A stretch of DNA of 64,000 bases from Solibacillus silvestris (GTDB lineage: Bacteria; Bacillota; Bacilli; Bacillales_A; Planococcaceae). Numbering within the stretch: position 1 is the stretch's first letter; every line of letters starts with the position of its first letter. Made by a program: the position numbers and the translations under genes. Location of the stretch: assembly GCA_001586195.1 (NCBI GenBank), contig CP014609.1, forward strand, positions 1 to 64,000. The letters run 5' to 3'. Positions 43,736-53,110 of the stretch are shown here, piece after piece. The notes below the pieces were generated by a model. It saw nothing but the letters and a program-made list of their open reading frames with translations. It made no database searches and had not been told where the DNA came from.

Positions 43736-46700
43736 ATGGAGCAACATATTTTTGTTTCGAAACTTATACCTCCAACACCAGTCAATAACTATTTAAGAAG
43801 AGCAAAATTAATAAAAAAGCTTTCGGATTGGCCGCATGCAAAGTGTACCATTTTACATAGTAGCGCAGGTTACGGGAAAACATCGCTTATGAGTCAATTT
43901 TTAAATGATCAAAAAACAAAATCCTCCTGGTATCAGATTACGCCGGATGATGACTCAATATTTCCGTTTTTACGTCATTTTATCTATAGTATTCAGCAGC
44001 ATTTCCTGTCGTTCGGCGACAAATTAAAAGGATGGGATGAGACGTTAAAGTTTCACAATATGGAAGAATTACTGCAGCTTTCAAAACAAATTGCAAATGA
44101 GCTGCACGATATAAAAGAGCCTTTCTTAATTGTGTTGGACGACTATCACCATGTGTCACATGTATTTCCGATCAACTACATTATGAATCAGCTGCTTCAA
44201 TTTTTGCCTGCCAACCTCCATATCATTGTCGCCACGAGAAAAATGCCTGAGTGGAGCTATTTGTTGACGCTTCGCATGAATAATCAGCTGATAGAATGTT
44301 TAGAGCCGGAATTTACTTTTGCAGAAGAAGATGTTCAATATTTATTTGAAGCATTTTTTGACCGGCAACTAACGGATGAACAAAGTGAATTTATTATGCA
44401 AATGACGGAAGGCTGGGCAATGGCGATCATGCTGCTTGGCTATAAAGCGAAATATAGTCAGGAACAGCTCATCGATATAGCAGAAGGATCGGTCGGGAAT
44501 TTTTTTGCATATCTTTCCGCGGAAGTATTCGATAAGCTGGATGAGCAACTGCGGCTTCAGCTTTTAAAGCTGGGCATCCATCAAGTGATTTCCCTTGATG
44601 TCATTACGGAACTATACGGAGTGGAATGGATCCAGCAAGTAAAGCCGAAGTTGGATGAGCTTGCGTTTATAACGCCATTGGCAGGAGGAACAAAATACCG
44701 GTTCCATGCACTGTTCCAACAGTTTCTGCAGCAGCGGCTGAGCGAATACTATCCGGATCTGCATGAGGAATCTCATGAACAGGCAGCCCGGTATTATGCC
44801 AATCAAAATTTAGGTGTATTAGCTGTCACACATGCAACCCAGCTGAAAAATAACCGGTACTATATCGAGTTACTGCTGCAATTTTCACCGCAGTTTATTG
44901 AAGCAGGGCAATTTGAATTTTTACTGGAACGGCTCAAAGACTTTGCGATGGAAGAGAAACCGTATCAGCTTTTATATTATGAAGGGGAATGCCAGCGTTA
45001 CCGTGCACAATATGAACGGGCAAAAAATGCGTACAATGAATGCTTTATAAAAGCGCAGCTGCAGCAGGACCGGTTGTTTTTAATGCGCTCACAGTTTGGG
45101 CTTGCCAATATTTATTTGGATACCCTTCAGCCTGTTTTTGCGGAACATCATCTGCAGCAGGCAATTAGTTTATTGAACGAAGTAGATGTGAGTGATACAG
45201 AACGTCATCTTATTAATAGTTTATATACCGAAAATCTGATTAATTTAGGAAAAGCGGGGGAGGCATTGCGCTGGAGCCAGTCGCAAAACCTGGAGTTAAG
45301 CATTAATAATATTGATGCGCGTCTTTATTTGCGCCACGGTCAGCTGGAAAAAGCGAAAGAGCTGCTGAATGCGCGTGTGTCAAAACCGTTCCAATGGGAA
45401 GAAGCGCATCGCACGACCGATTTACTGCTCGTCTTGATCGATGTGTTAATGGGTGAGAATACGCAGGCATATAGCCGAATTATTGAGGGTGGAAAAGAAG
45501 CGCTCGTTGATATGCCGTATACACTTGCCCTGACAAAGCTGCGTAAAGGGCTGGCGCTGCTTAACATGGAGATGAAAGATTTTGAACGTGCAAAAGGCTG
45601 TTTTGATGAGACACTTGATCTCCTCAATCTTATTCACGTAAAGCGTATTACTGCCGAGTGTTATATGGGACTAATTTTGTATCACCGCGATAATGTGTAT
45701 GAGGCGAAGCGCCATGCACAAATTGGACTGAGGGAAACGAATAAAGTCCAGGATTTCTGGATGTCGGCGTTGCTGTTGACGGCATTGACGAAAGTTCTGG
45801 CAGAAAACAGCCATTTTCAAGAAGCGGTCGATACAGCAAAACAGGCATTATCCTATTATGAGCGCAGTGAGGATACGTATGGTCAGATGATATGTTTCTT
45901 TTGGCTGGCGTATTGTTTTGTTAAATTAAATAATCAGCAAGAAGCGTTAACATATTATCGTCGTTTTTGGGATTTATGTGTGAATGATTATCCGTTTTTT
46001 ATGGAGAAGAAAACCCTTTTCGGACCGCGTTATTTAATTGTATTTGTTCAACTCGCGAAACAGTTGCAGCAGGAGATACTCGTATTTAACCAGTTAAATA
46101 TAAATGCCGCACCAAGTACGGAGCTATCATTGACGCTATTTGGTCCTGTACAAGTCTATCGTGAGCATGAAATGATTCAAGATAAAGAGTGGAAGCGTTT
46201 GAAAGCGAAGGAACTATTTTTCTATTTATATATTCATCGCGAGCAGTTTGTATCACGCCAGCAAATTTGCGACGCGATCTGGCAGCAGGATGAGGAAGCG
46301 ATGCAACGGGATTTTAAAGTTGTTTTTAACGCGATGTTAAAAACGTTGGAGCCGAAAAGATCGGCGCGTGAGGAAAGCAATTTTATTAAACGCCATCAGC
46401 ATTTATATAAATTGGAAGACCGCTGGATTCATAGTGATGTTGCTTATTTTACGTATTATGTCCAGCGCGGACTTGAAGAAAAGACAGCAAAGCTTTCAAA
46501 TGAATGGCTGAAACTGGCGATGCGTCTTGTAGATGGACCATTTTGTTCTGACATGGAACGGGATTGGCTGGAACCTTTTCAGGCGCATTACAATGAAAAA
46601 ATCTTGCTCATTTTGGAACGCGTCGCACAAAATTACGTTCGCCTGCAGCAGTTTGAAAAGGTGATCCGGTGGGCAGACCGAATTATTGCTCTTGATGACG

Positions 46701-46867
46701 GTCATGAAGAAGGCTACCGGCTGTTGATGCTTGCCCATTACTATTTAGGGAACCGCCGGGAAGCGATCAAACATTATGAGCGCTGTGTAGATGTGCTGGA
46801 CGACCAATATAAAATTACCCCGATGGAACCGATCGAGCGACTGTATGAGCTTGTATTGAAAATGTGA
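43736..46867 (+). CDS. Large STAND-ATPase transcriptional activator with BTAD domain
   Basis: About 1043 residues. The N-terminal MalT-like P-loop NTPase has Walker A HSSAGYGKTSLM near 40-51 and Walker B-like LIVLDDYHH near 135. A wide TPR-type helical region spans about 370-780. A winged-helix domain (about 800-900, LSLTLFGPVQVYREHE then SRQQICDAIW) and a bacterial transcriptional activator domain (about 905-1043) follow. Such proteins switch on after binding an inducer and ATP. The likely target is the uptake/acyl operon just downstream. GAGGTGG precedes the ATG at 43736. Confidence 0.88.
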   Translation: MEQHIFVSKLIPPTPVNNYLRRAKLIKKLSDWPHAKCTILHSSAGYGKTSLMSQFLNDQKTKSSWYQITPDDDSIFPFLRHFIYSIQQHFLSFGDKLKGWDETLKFHNMEELLQLSKQIANELHDIKEPFLIVLDDYHHVSHVFPINYIMNQLLQFLPANLHIIVATRKMPEWSYLLTLRMNNQLIECLEPEFTFAEEDVQYLFEAFFDRQLTDEQSEFIMQMTEGWAMAIMLLGYKAKYSQEQLIDIAEGSVGNFFAYLSAEVFDKLDEQLRLQLLKLGIHQVISLDVITELYGVEWIQQVKPKLDELAFITPLAGGTKYRFHALFQQFLQQRLSEYYPDLHEESHEQAARYYANQNLGVLAVTHATQLKNNRYYIELLLQFSPQFIEAGQFEFLLERLKDFAMEEKPYQLLYYEGECQRYRAQYERAKNAYNECFIKAQLQQDRLFLMRSQFGLANIYLDTLQPVFAEHHLQQAISLLNEVDVSDTERHLINSLYTENLINLGKAGEALRWSQSQNLELSINNIDARLYLRHGQLEKAKELLNARVSKPFQWEEAHRTTDLLLVLIDVLMGENTQAYSRIIEGGKEALVDMPYTLALTKLRKGLALLNMEMKDFERAKGCFDETLDLLNLIHVKRITAECYMGLILYHRDNVYEAKRHAQIGLRETNKVQDFWMSALLLTALTKVLAENSHFQEAVDTAKQALSYYERSEDTYGQMICFFWLAYCFVKLNNQQEALTYYRRFWDLCVNDYPFFMEKKTLFGPRYLIVFVQLAKQLQQEILVFNQLNINAAPSTELSLTLFGPVQVYREHEMIQDKEWKRLKAKELFFYLYIHREQFVSRQQICDAIWQQDEEAMQRDFKVVFNAMLKTLEPKRSAREESNFIKRHQHLYKLEDRWIHSDVAYFTYYVQRGLEEKTAKLSNEWLKLAMRLVDGPFCSDMERDWLEPFQAHYNEKILLILERVAQNYVRLQQFEKVIRWADRIIALDDGHEEGYRLLMLAHYYLGNRREAIKHYERCVDVLDDQYKITPMEPIERLYELVLKM

Positions 46868-46882
46868 ATAAATAGATTGAGC

Positions 46883-46918
46883 GCTATGTTGAAGAAGTAT
46901 TTCAGCATAGCTTTTTTT
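46883..46918 (+). terminator. Terminator after the BTAD regulator
   Basis: GCTATGTTGAA (46883-46893) pairs with TTCAGCATAGC (46901-46911) with one mismatch, followed by seven T residues. Confidence 0.85.
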
Positions 46919-46949
46919 ATTGGAGTGCAGTGAGGGGCTGAAGAGCGTT

Positions 46950-47268
46950 TTATTAGAACAAATGAGTGAATTATTAGAGGAAGTTATTGCTTTATTAGAA
47001 GAAATGGGGCGGATATTAGAAGTTGGTTGAAATTGAACTGAAAAGAGGAGTGAATTGCCGGTAGTTGGGGTGGAAAAAAGTTTTGCCGTAATTTTATTAG
47101 AACATTTGAATGGCTTATTAGAAGAAGTCGGTGTGATATTAGAAGATTAAGAACCTTTATTAGCTCAATGCGCAGTGATATTAGAACAACCGCACGATAT
47201 ATTAGAAAATCGGCATTTTATTAGAACAAATTTACTTTTATTAGCACAAAACAAATTTTATTAGAACT
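46950..47268. repeat. Degenerate array with 20-21 nt period, core TTATTAGAA
   Basis: TATTAG begins at 46951, 46972, 46993, 47014, 47095, 47116, 47137, 47158, 47179, 47200, 47219, 47239 and 47259. Spacings are 21, 21, 21, 81, then 21 five times, then 19, 20 and 20. The 81-base gap has no clear core. The bases between cores vary. Several cores extend to TTATTAGAACA. It fills the gap between the BTAD regulator and the binding-protein gene. Confidence 0.85.
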
Positions 47269-47312
47269 TTTTGCACGGTAATTCGCGCTGCCATTCCCCT
47301 CATCCCTCCGAA

Positions 47313-47343
47313 TGTAACTCATTTGTAACTTCGCGATGTTACA
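47313..47343. promoter_or_regulatory. TGTAAC repeats upstream of the binding-protein gene
   Basis: TGTAAC is present at 47313-47318 and 47324-47329, 11 bases apart, and GTTACA at 47338-47343. The last two make a perfect inverted repeat around TTCGCGAT. The position, 50-80 bases before the gene, suits a regulator site, possibly for the BTAD protein encoded upstream. Confidence 0.45.
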
Positions 47344-47394
47344 TTACGAATAAGCAGATAGCTATGCTGAAAATTTCGCTAGGAGGGACATTGA

Positions 47395-48648
47395 ATGAAA
47401 AAGCGTTTATGGTTAATTTTTGCGGTATTATCGATTTTCTTATTGGTTGCATGTAACAGTGATTCAACAGACAGCGATGATTCATCAACTACAAATTCAG
47501 CTGAGCAAGGTGAGAGCGGGACAACAGAAACAGCTGCATCCTCAACTCCGATTAAAGTCGGTGTACTTGCATCGTTAACGGGAGCCCTTGAATCATACGG
47601 GAAGCAAACGAAAAATGGATTCGAGTTAGGTCTTGAATATGCAACAGACGGCACGATGGAAGTGGAAGGACGTAAAATCGAAGTCGTTTGGGAAGATACA
47701 GAAACGAAACCGGAAGTAGCCGTTCAAAAGGCAACGAAGCTATTAGAAGACGACGCGGTTGATTTTTTAGTTGGTTCATCAAGTTCAGGTGACACATTGG
47801 CAGTACTTCCACTAGCAGAAGAATACGAGAAAATTATGATTGTAGAACCAGCAGTAGCAGACAGTATTACAGGTTCAGAATTTAATCCGTACATTTTCAG
47901 AACGGCACGTAACTCTTCACAGGATGCTTATGCAGCGGCAGCCGCAATCGCTGGTGAAGGTGTAAAAATTGCAACGTTTGCACCGGACTACTCATTCGGT
48001 TGGGATGGTGTATCGGCATTTAAGGCAGCAGCTGAAGGATTAGGCGCTGAAATTGTGTTGGAAGAATATGCAGACCCGGCTGCAACAGACTTTACGTCAA
48101 ACTTGCAAAAAATTATTGATGCAAAACCGGACTTCCTATTCGTTGTATGGGCAGGGGCAAACTCTCCTTGGAACCAGATTGCAGATTTAAAACTGCAGGA
48201 AAAAGGCATTAAAATTTCAACTGGTGCACCGGACATTATTGCACTTCAATTTATGGAGCCATTAGTAGGAATGGAAGGATTCTCTGTATACCACCATACA
48301 CTACCGAAAAATGAAGTGAATGATTGGTTAGTAGAAGAACATAAAGCACGATTCAACGGTGAAGTGCCGGATCTATTTACACCGGGCGGATTTACAGCGG
48401 CCGTTGCGATTGTAGAAGCGCTGAAAAAATCAGGCGGGGATGCGGACGGAAATACGTTGATTCCATTATTGGAAGGTATGTCATTTGAAACACCGAAAGG
48501 AACGATGACATTCCGTGAAGAGGATCACCAGGCATTACAGGCGATGTACGCAATCCGCCTTGAAAAAGTAGCGGAATTTGATTATCCGGTACCAGTATTA
48601 CTGCGTGAATTACTTCCGGAAGAAACAGAACCTCCTATTTTAAACTAG
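47395..48648 (+). CDS. Branched-chain-type ABC transporter substrate-binding lipoprotein
   Basis: 417 residues. The signal peptide ends in the lipobox LVAC (Cys near 20). A Ser/Thr/Asp-rich linker follows (about 21-50), then a Peripla_BP_6 domain that starts IKVGVLASLTGALESYGKQT. The family binds branched amino acids, amides or aromatic and fatty acids. The acyl-CoA-type genes in the same locus suggest a carboxylic acid rather than leucine; this is an inference. CTAGGAGGGAC precedes the ATG. A hairpin follows, so it can be made in excess over the rest. Confidence 0.88.
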   Translation: MKKRLWLIFAVLSIFLLVACNSDSTDSDDSSTTNSAEQGESGTTETAASSTPIKVGVLASLTGALESYGKQTKNGFELGLEYATDGTMEVEGRKIEVVWEDTETKPEVAVQKATKLLEDDAVDFLVGSSSSGDTLAVLPLAEEYEKIMIVEPAVADSITGSEFNPYIFRTARNSSQDAYAAAAAIAGEGVKIATFAPDYSFGWDGVSAFKAAAEGLGAEIVLEEYADPAATDFTSNLQKIIDAKPDFLFVVWAGANSPWNQIADLKLQEKGIKISTGAPDIIALQFMEPLVGMEGFSVYHHTLPKNEVNDWLVEEHKARFNGEVPDLFTPGGFTAAVAIVEALKKSGGDADGNTLIPLLEGMSFETPKGTMTFREEDHQALQAMYAIRLEKVAEFDYPVPVLLRELLPEETEPPILN

Positions 48649-48658
48649 TAAATAAGTG

Positions 48659-48698
48659 AGGCTGTCTAAAAAGTGATGAACTTTCAAGACAGCCTTTT
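48659..48698 (+). terminator. Hairpin between the binding protein and ABC genes
   Basis: AGGCTGTCT (48659-48667) is perfectly complementary to AGACAGCCT (48687-48695), with TTTTG after it. It probably lets only part of transcription continue into the ABC operon. Confidence 0.75.
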
Positions 48699-48739
48699 GT
48701 TATAAGGATCACCATGTAAATGAAAAACGAGAGGGTGAG

Positions 48740-49501
48740 ATGATGGAACCGATTTTAAAAACGAACAATTTATCGATTAAATTCGGCGAGCATAAAGCAG
48801 TGGACAGTATTAATTTTGAAATGACAGCAAAGCAGTTTAAGTCCATTATTGGGCCAAATGGTGCGGGAAAAACAACTTTCTTCAATTTAATTAGCGGCGA
48901 GCTGGAGCCTACTGAAGGAGATGTCTTTTTTAAAGGCCAATCACTTCGAAAAAAGTCATCTGTGGATCGGACACGATTAGGCATTGGAAGATCATTTCAA
49001 ATAACAAATGTGTTCCCGAATTTAACCGTGTTGGAAAATGTGCGCCTTGCCGTGCAATCGAAACGAAAAGTGCGCTTTCATATGCTCAATCATTTTTTGA
49101 AATACAAAGAAATTACGAATGAAGCGATTGAAATTTTGGAACAAGTGCTATTAACCGAAAAGATGCATCAGGTGGCGAATCAGCTTTCCCATGGCGAAAA
49201 AAGAAAACTGGAAATCGGGATGTTACTGGCACTTGATACTGAAATTTTATTGTTGGATGAGCCGACAGCCGGCATGTCATTGGAGGAAGTACCTGCAATA
49301 TTGGATGTTATTCGTTCGATTAAAGAGCGCGGAGATAAAACGATTTTATTGATCGAGCACAAAATGGATATGATTATCGATTTGTCCGATTCGATTATGG
49401 TGCTGTTCAATGGTGCGCTGTTAGCTGACGGGTCACCTGAGGAAATTATGAACAATGAAACGGTACAACAAGCGTATTTAGGAGGCCTTGCGTATGAATA
49501 A
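48740..49501 (+). CDS. livG: LivG-type ABC transporter ATPase
   Basis: 253-residue ATP-binding subunit. Walker A GPNGAGKTTFFNLISG is near 37-52, the signature LSHGEKRKLEIGMLLA near 152-167, and Walker B ILLLDEPTAGMS near 171-182. With the LivF-type partner it energises uptake through the two HAAT-family permeases. GAGGGTGAG precedes the paired ATG codons at 48740/48743. The end overlaps the next gene. The symbol is assigned by family; the substrate is unknown. Confidence 0.9.
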   Translation: MMEPILKTNNLSIKFGEHKAVDSINFEMTAKQFKSIIGPNGAGKTTFFNLISGELEPTEGDVFFKGQSLRKKSSVDRTRLGIGRSFQITNVFPNLTVLENVRLAVQSKRKVRFHMLNHFLKYKEITNEAIEILEQVLLTEKMHQVANQLSHGEKRKLEIGMLLALDTEILLLDEPTAGMSLEEVPAILDVIRSIKERGDKTILLIEHKMDMIIDLSDSIMVLFNGALLADGSPEEIMNNETVQQAYLGGLAYE

Positions 49502-50201
49502 TATTTTAACGCTGGAGCGTGTGGAGACGTTTATTTCACAATATCACATTTTGCAAGGTATCAATTTTGAAGCGAAAGCAGGAGAAGTATCGGTTTTACT
49601 AGGGCGGAATGGCGCCGGGAAAACGACGACACTTCGCACGATTATGGGATTGACACCAGCATCGAAAGGAGCGATTCATTTCGACGGGAAAGATATTACG
49701 AAAATGACGCCTTATGATATTGCGAACAGTGGAATCGGCTATGTACCGGAAGATCAGGGGATTTTCGGCCAGCTGACTGTAGAGGAAAACATGAAAGTGG
49801 CAATTCGAAAAGAAACGAATGCGACAATGCAAAAGCAGGTTTACATTTTAGAGTTATTCCCGGATTTGAAAAAGTTCTGGAAAAAGCAAGGGGGCAATCT
49901 ATCGGGCGGTCAAAAGCAAATGCTTGCGATGGCAAGGGCTTTCGTCAACGACAGCAAGCTGCTGTTAATCGATGAACCTTCGAAAGGGCTTGCGCCAATT
50001 GTGATTGAGAAAGTGATGGAAGCCATTACTGAAATGAAAAAGCATACATCGATCGTACTTGTCGAACAGAACTTTATGATGGCGAGTAAAATCGGTGATA
50101 CGTTCACATTGATTGATGACGGGCGAACAGTGCAATCAGGAGAAATGCAAGGTTTGATCGAAGACGAACAGCTGAAGCGTAAATATTTAGGAATCGGATA
50201 A
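49494..50201 (+). CDS. livF: LivF-type ABC transporter ATPase
   Basis: Second ATPase, 235 residues. Walker A LGRNGAGKTTTLRTIMG is near 35-51, the signature LSGGQKQMLAMARA near 135-148, and Walker B LLLIDEPSKGLAP near 155-167. GGAGG at 49481-49485 supports the ATG at 49494, which lies within the last codons of livG, so the genes are coupled. An upstream TTG in the same frame is not needed. Confidence 0.9.
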   Translation: MNNILTLERVETFISQYHILQGINFEAKAGEVSVLLGRNGAGKTTTLRTIMGLTPASKGAIHFDGKDITKMTPYDIANSGIGYVPEDQGIFGQLTVEENMKVAIRKETNATMQKQVYILELFPDLKKFWKKQGGNLSGGQKQMLAMARAFVNDSKLLLIDEPSKGLAPIVIEKVMEAITEMKKHTSIVLVEQNFMMASKIGDTFTLIDDGRTVQSGEMQGLIEDEQLKRKYLGIG

Positions 50202-50214
50202 GGAGGGGAAGCGA

Positions 50215-51078
50215 ATGGAACTAATAATCAGTTTAGCGATAAATGGACTAGCGACAGGAATGCTTATTTTCTTACTGGCAGCCGGATTGACGCTTATATT
50301 CGGGTTAATGGATGTACTGAATTTTGCGCACGGCGGACTGTTCGTATGGGGTGCCTATACAGGGGTATTCACGTATTTATGGAGCAACAGCTTTTTAGTC
50401 GGAATTGTTGTAGCGATTCTCACAGGCCTTGTTCTAGGATTTATTACGGAAAAACTTATTATTAAGCCGGTTTACGGAAATCACGTACAGCAGATTCTAA
50501 TTACGCTCGGATTTATGCTCGTGCTGCAGGAAATGATTAAAGTTGTTTTCGGTCCAAATGGTGTACCTGTTAAAGTTCCTTCTTATTTGGCAGGCAGCTG
50601 GCAAATTGGCGATTTAACGATTATTAAATACCGGATTTTTATTATCATTGTAGGTTTTGCTTTATTTGGTGTTCTGTACTTTATATTAAATCGGACGAAA
50701 ATCGGATTAGTCGTTCGGGCTGGGGTTATGAATCGGGAAATGACACAGGCCTTGGGTATCAACATTAAGCGTGTATTTTTAATTGTCTTTATGTGCGGCG
50801 CGGCATTGGCGGCATTAGGCGGAATGCTGATGGCTCCGTATTCAGGGGTTGTTTATGCGGAAATGGGAATGGAATATGCAATTTTAGGATTTATCGTTGT
50901 AGTCATCGGCGGAATGGGGAGTTTCCAAGGTTCATTGATGGCAGCAATTTTAGTAGGGCTTGCCGGAAGCTTTATGGCATATTATGTGCCGTTTTTATCC
51001 GTTGCGGTCAACATGATTTTAATGGCAAGTGTTCTGATTTTCCGTCCACAAGGCTTATTCACAGTTGCGAAGGGGTGA
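50215..51078 (+). CDS. livH: LivH-type ABC transporter permease
   Basis: 287-residue inner-membrane permease of the branched-chain amino acid family with about eight helices. It has AAGLTLIFGLMDVLNFAHGG near 20-40, the typical LivH opening, and VGGMGSFQGSLMAAILVG-like residues near 240 as seen in the family. GGAGGGGAAG precedes the ATG. Overlaps the following permease frame. Confidence 0.9.
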   Translation: MELIISLAINGLATGMLIFLLAAGLTLIFGLMDVLNFAHGGLFVWGAYTGVFTYLWSNSFLVGIVVAILTGLVLGFITEKLIIKPVYGNHVQQILITLGFMLVLQEMIKVVFGPNGVPVKVPSYLAGSWQIGDLTIIKYRIFIIIVGFALFGVLYFILNRTKIGLVVRAGVMNREMTQALGINIKRVFLIVFMCGAALAALGGMLMAPYSGVVYAEMGMEYAILGFIVVVIGGMGSFQGSLMAAILVGLAGSFMAYYVPFLSVAVNMILMASVLIFRPQGLFTVAKG

Positions 51079-51082
51079 TTCA

Positions 51083-52108
51083 ATGTTAAAACAGCCATTA
51101 ATTTTATCGAAAATGAATTTAGTATATGCAGTCGTAGTAGGAGTCATGGCCGTATTACCGTTTGTACTGGATTCTCGAACGATGACGATTTTATTAACAC
51201 AGTTTTGTATTTTTGCAATACTGGCGATGAGTTACGATATTTTACTAGGTTACACAGGTATTATTTCATTTGGTCATGCGATGTTTTTCGGGATTGGTGC
51301 GTATACGACCGCGATTATGCTGAGCGATTATGGTCCGTCCATCGGTATTTTTGCTGCTTCGATTGTAGTCGGTATTGTGCTATCCGCCATTATTAGTGTA
51401 ATAAGTGGTGCATTGACGCTTCGGTTGAAAAGTCACTTTTATGCAATGTTTACGTTAGCTATTTCAGGGTTGTTCTTAGTGTTGGCGGAAAAGTGGCGTA
51501 CGGTAACGAAGGGGAATGACGGGTTTACTTTCCGAGCACCAGAACTGTTCCGTGAGCGACTGTATTTTTACTTTTTAGTGCTCATCTGTCTAGTGGTCAT
51601 TTTCATTTTACTGAAACGAATCGTTGCATCACCGTTCGGGAAAGTGCTTGTTGCGATTCGTGAAAATGAGCAGCGTACACGTTCGCTCGGGTTTAAAACG
51701 TTGGGGTACAAGATCATTGCTTCCGTTATTGCCGGTTCTGTTGCAAGTTTGGCAGGTTCGCTTTACGCCATATCGCTACGCTTCGTCAATACGAGTGTGC
51801 TGACGATGGATATTACGCTGGATGCACTGATGATGACGATCATCGGAGGAGTTGGAACATTAATCGGACCAATCATCGGTGCAGGCGTCATCGAATTTGC
51901 GCAACATTACTTATCAGGTCTTGCAAGAGACTATCCGATTTTTGAACGTTGGATTATTTTCTTCGGTATTTTGTACATTTTAGCGGTAATATTCTTCCCG
52001 CGAGGCATCGTAGGTACGGTATCAATGCGCTATCACGAGTGGAAGCTGAAAAAAGGGCAAAAAACAAAGGCATCTGTCAAGCTTCGTGAAAAGGAGATAC
52101 AGCGATGA
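51083..52108 (+). CDS. livM: LivM-type ABC transporter permease
   Basis: 341-residue second permease with about nine helices. It has YDILLGYTGIISFGHAMFFG near 53-72 and GVGTLIGPIIGAGVIEFAQ near 255-273, both characteristic of LivM. The basic tail ends in KASVKLREKEIQR. The ATG at 51083 follows GAAGGGGTG. Its stop overlaps the ATG of the KAS III-like gene (ATGA), so transporter and enzymes form one operon. Confidence 0.9.
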   Translation: MLKQPLILSKMNLVYAVVVGVMAVLPFVLDSRTMTILLTQFCIFAILAMSYDILLGYTGIISFGHAMFFGIGAYTTAIMLSDYGPSIGIFAASIVVGIVLSAIISVISGALTLRLKSHFYAMFTLAISGLFLVLAEKWRTVTKGNDGFTFRAPELFRERLYFYFLVLICLVVIFILLKRIVASPFGKVLVAIRENEQRTRSLGFKTLGYKIIASVIAGSVASLAGSLYAISLRFVNTSVLTMDITLDALMMTIIGGVGTLIGPIIGAGVIEFAQHYLSGLARDYPIFERWIIFFGILYILAVIFFPRGIVGTVSMRYHEWKLKKGQKTKASVKLREKEIQR

Positions 52109-53109
52109 TCGGGATAACTGGATTAGGAATGTATTTACCTGAAGGACGTATGACAGGTGCCCAAATTGCAGAAAAAGCAAATATTCCAACCTTTGTCGTT
52201 GAGACGAAAATGGGCATTATTGAAAAAGTAGTTGCCGGTCCAAATGACCATCCAGTTGAAATGAGTGTGAAAGCGGCGAAGGAAGCAATTTCCGAAGCGC
52301 AAGTGGATGCAAAAGATATTGATGTCGTCATTTATATGGGGGAAGAGCATAAAGAGTACCCGTTATGGACGGCTGCCATAAAAATTCAGGAAGAAATCGG
52401 GGCAGTGAATGCATGGGCATTTGATGTCCAGCTTCGGTGCGGTACGGCCATTATGGCGATGAAAGTAGCAAAAAGTTTAATGTTTGCGGATGATTCCGTC
52501 AAGACGGTCCTGTTGGCTGGAGGGTACCGCAACCATGATTTTATCGATTATGAAAACGAACGTACACGCTTTATGTTTAATCTAGGTGCAGGTGCGGGTG
52601 CCATGATTTTACAGAAAAACGCGCGTGGGCACGAAGTACTGGAGGCCTCGCTCATTACAGACGGTTCATTTTCGGAAGATGTTGTTGTTCCGGTAGGTGG
52701 CACAAAGGAACCGTTAACGGTTGATCATCTTCAGGAAGGCCGCTATATATTGGATGTTCTCGATCCTGAAGGCATGAAGCTTCGTTTGGAGCAGAAATCA
52801 TTAAGCAATTTTTTAAAGGTAATTCGCCAATCACTGCAGAAAAGTGGTTATAGCGAAACTAATTTACATTATGTTGCGATGCTTCATATGAAAAAGTCTG
52901 CACATGACTATGTATTACAAGAGCTGGGGCTTTCAGAGGGGAATTCGATTTATTTGTCGCATTACGGTCATATCGGGCAAATCGATCAAATTTTATCTCT
53001 TTGTCTTGCGCGAAAGGAAGGGAAACTGCAGGAAGGGCAAATTGTTTCGTTAGTGAGTGCAGGTATAGGCTATGCATGGGGTGCGATTACAGTAAAATGG
53101 GGGACTTAA
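52105..53109 (+). CDS. KAS III / HMG-CoA synthase-like thiolase-fold enzyme
   Basis: 334 residues with the condensing-enzyme fold. The nucleophile is likely the Cys in AFDVQLRCGTAIMAM near 112. The basic residues are the His in AMLHMKKSAHDY near 257 and the His in LSHYGHIGQID near 290, where FabH proteins have Asn. This H-type triad points away from housekeeping FabH and towards acyl-CoA chemistry. It may condense or cleave an acyl group derived from the imported acid. AAAAGGAGATAC precedes the ATG. It overlaps livM. Confidence 0.8.
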   Translation: MIGITGLGMYLPEGRMTGAQIAEKANIPTFVVETKMGIIEKVVAGPNDHPVEMSVKAAKEAISEAQVDAKDIDVVIYMGEEHKEYPLWTAAIKIQEEIGAVNAWAFDVQLRCGTAIMAMKVAKSLMFADDSVKTVLLAGGYRNHDFIDYENERTRFMFNLGAGAGAMILQKNARGHEVLEASLITDGSFSEDVVVPVGGTKEPLTVDHLQEGRYILDVLDPEGMKLRLEQKSLSNFLKVIRQSLQKSGYSETNLHYVAMLHMKKSAHDYVLQELGLSEGNSIYLSHYGHIGQIDQILSLCLARKEGKLQEGQIVSLVSAGIGYAWGAITVKWGT

Positions 53110-53110
53110 A

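Noticed and set aside
46920-47030. Frame reading LLEQMSELLEEVIALLEEMG across the first part of the 21-nt array, a heptad-like peptide
   Set aside because: It has only a TTG start without a ribosome binding site, stops after 36 codons, and the later array units are broken by stops and by 19-20 base steps. The heptad pattern follows from the 21-base period.
52105-53109. Housekeeping FabH of fatty acid synthesis
   Set aside because: The Asn of the FabH triad is replaced by His, and the gene is embedded in an ABC transporter operon rather than a fab cluster.
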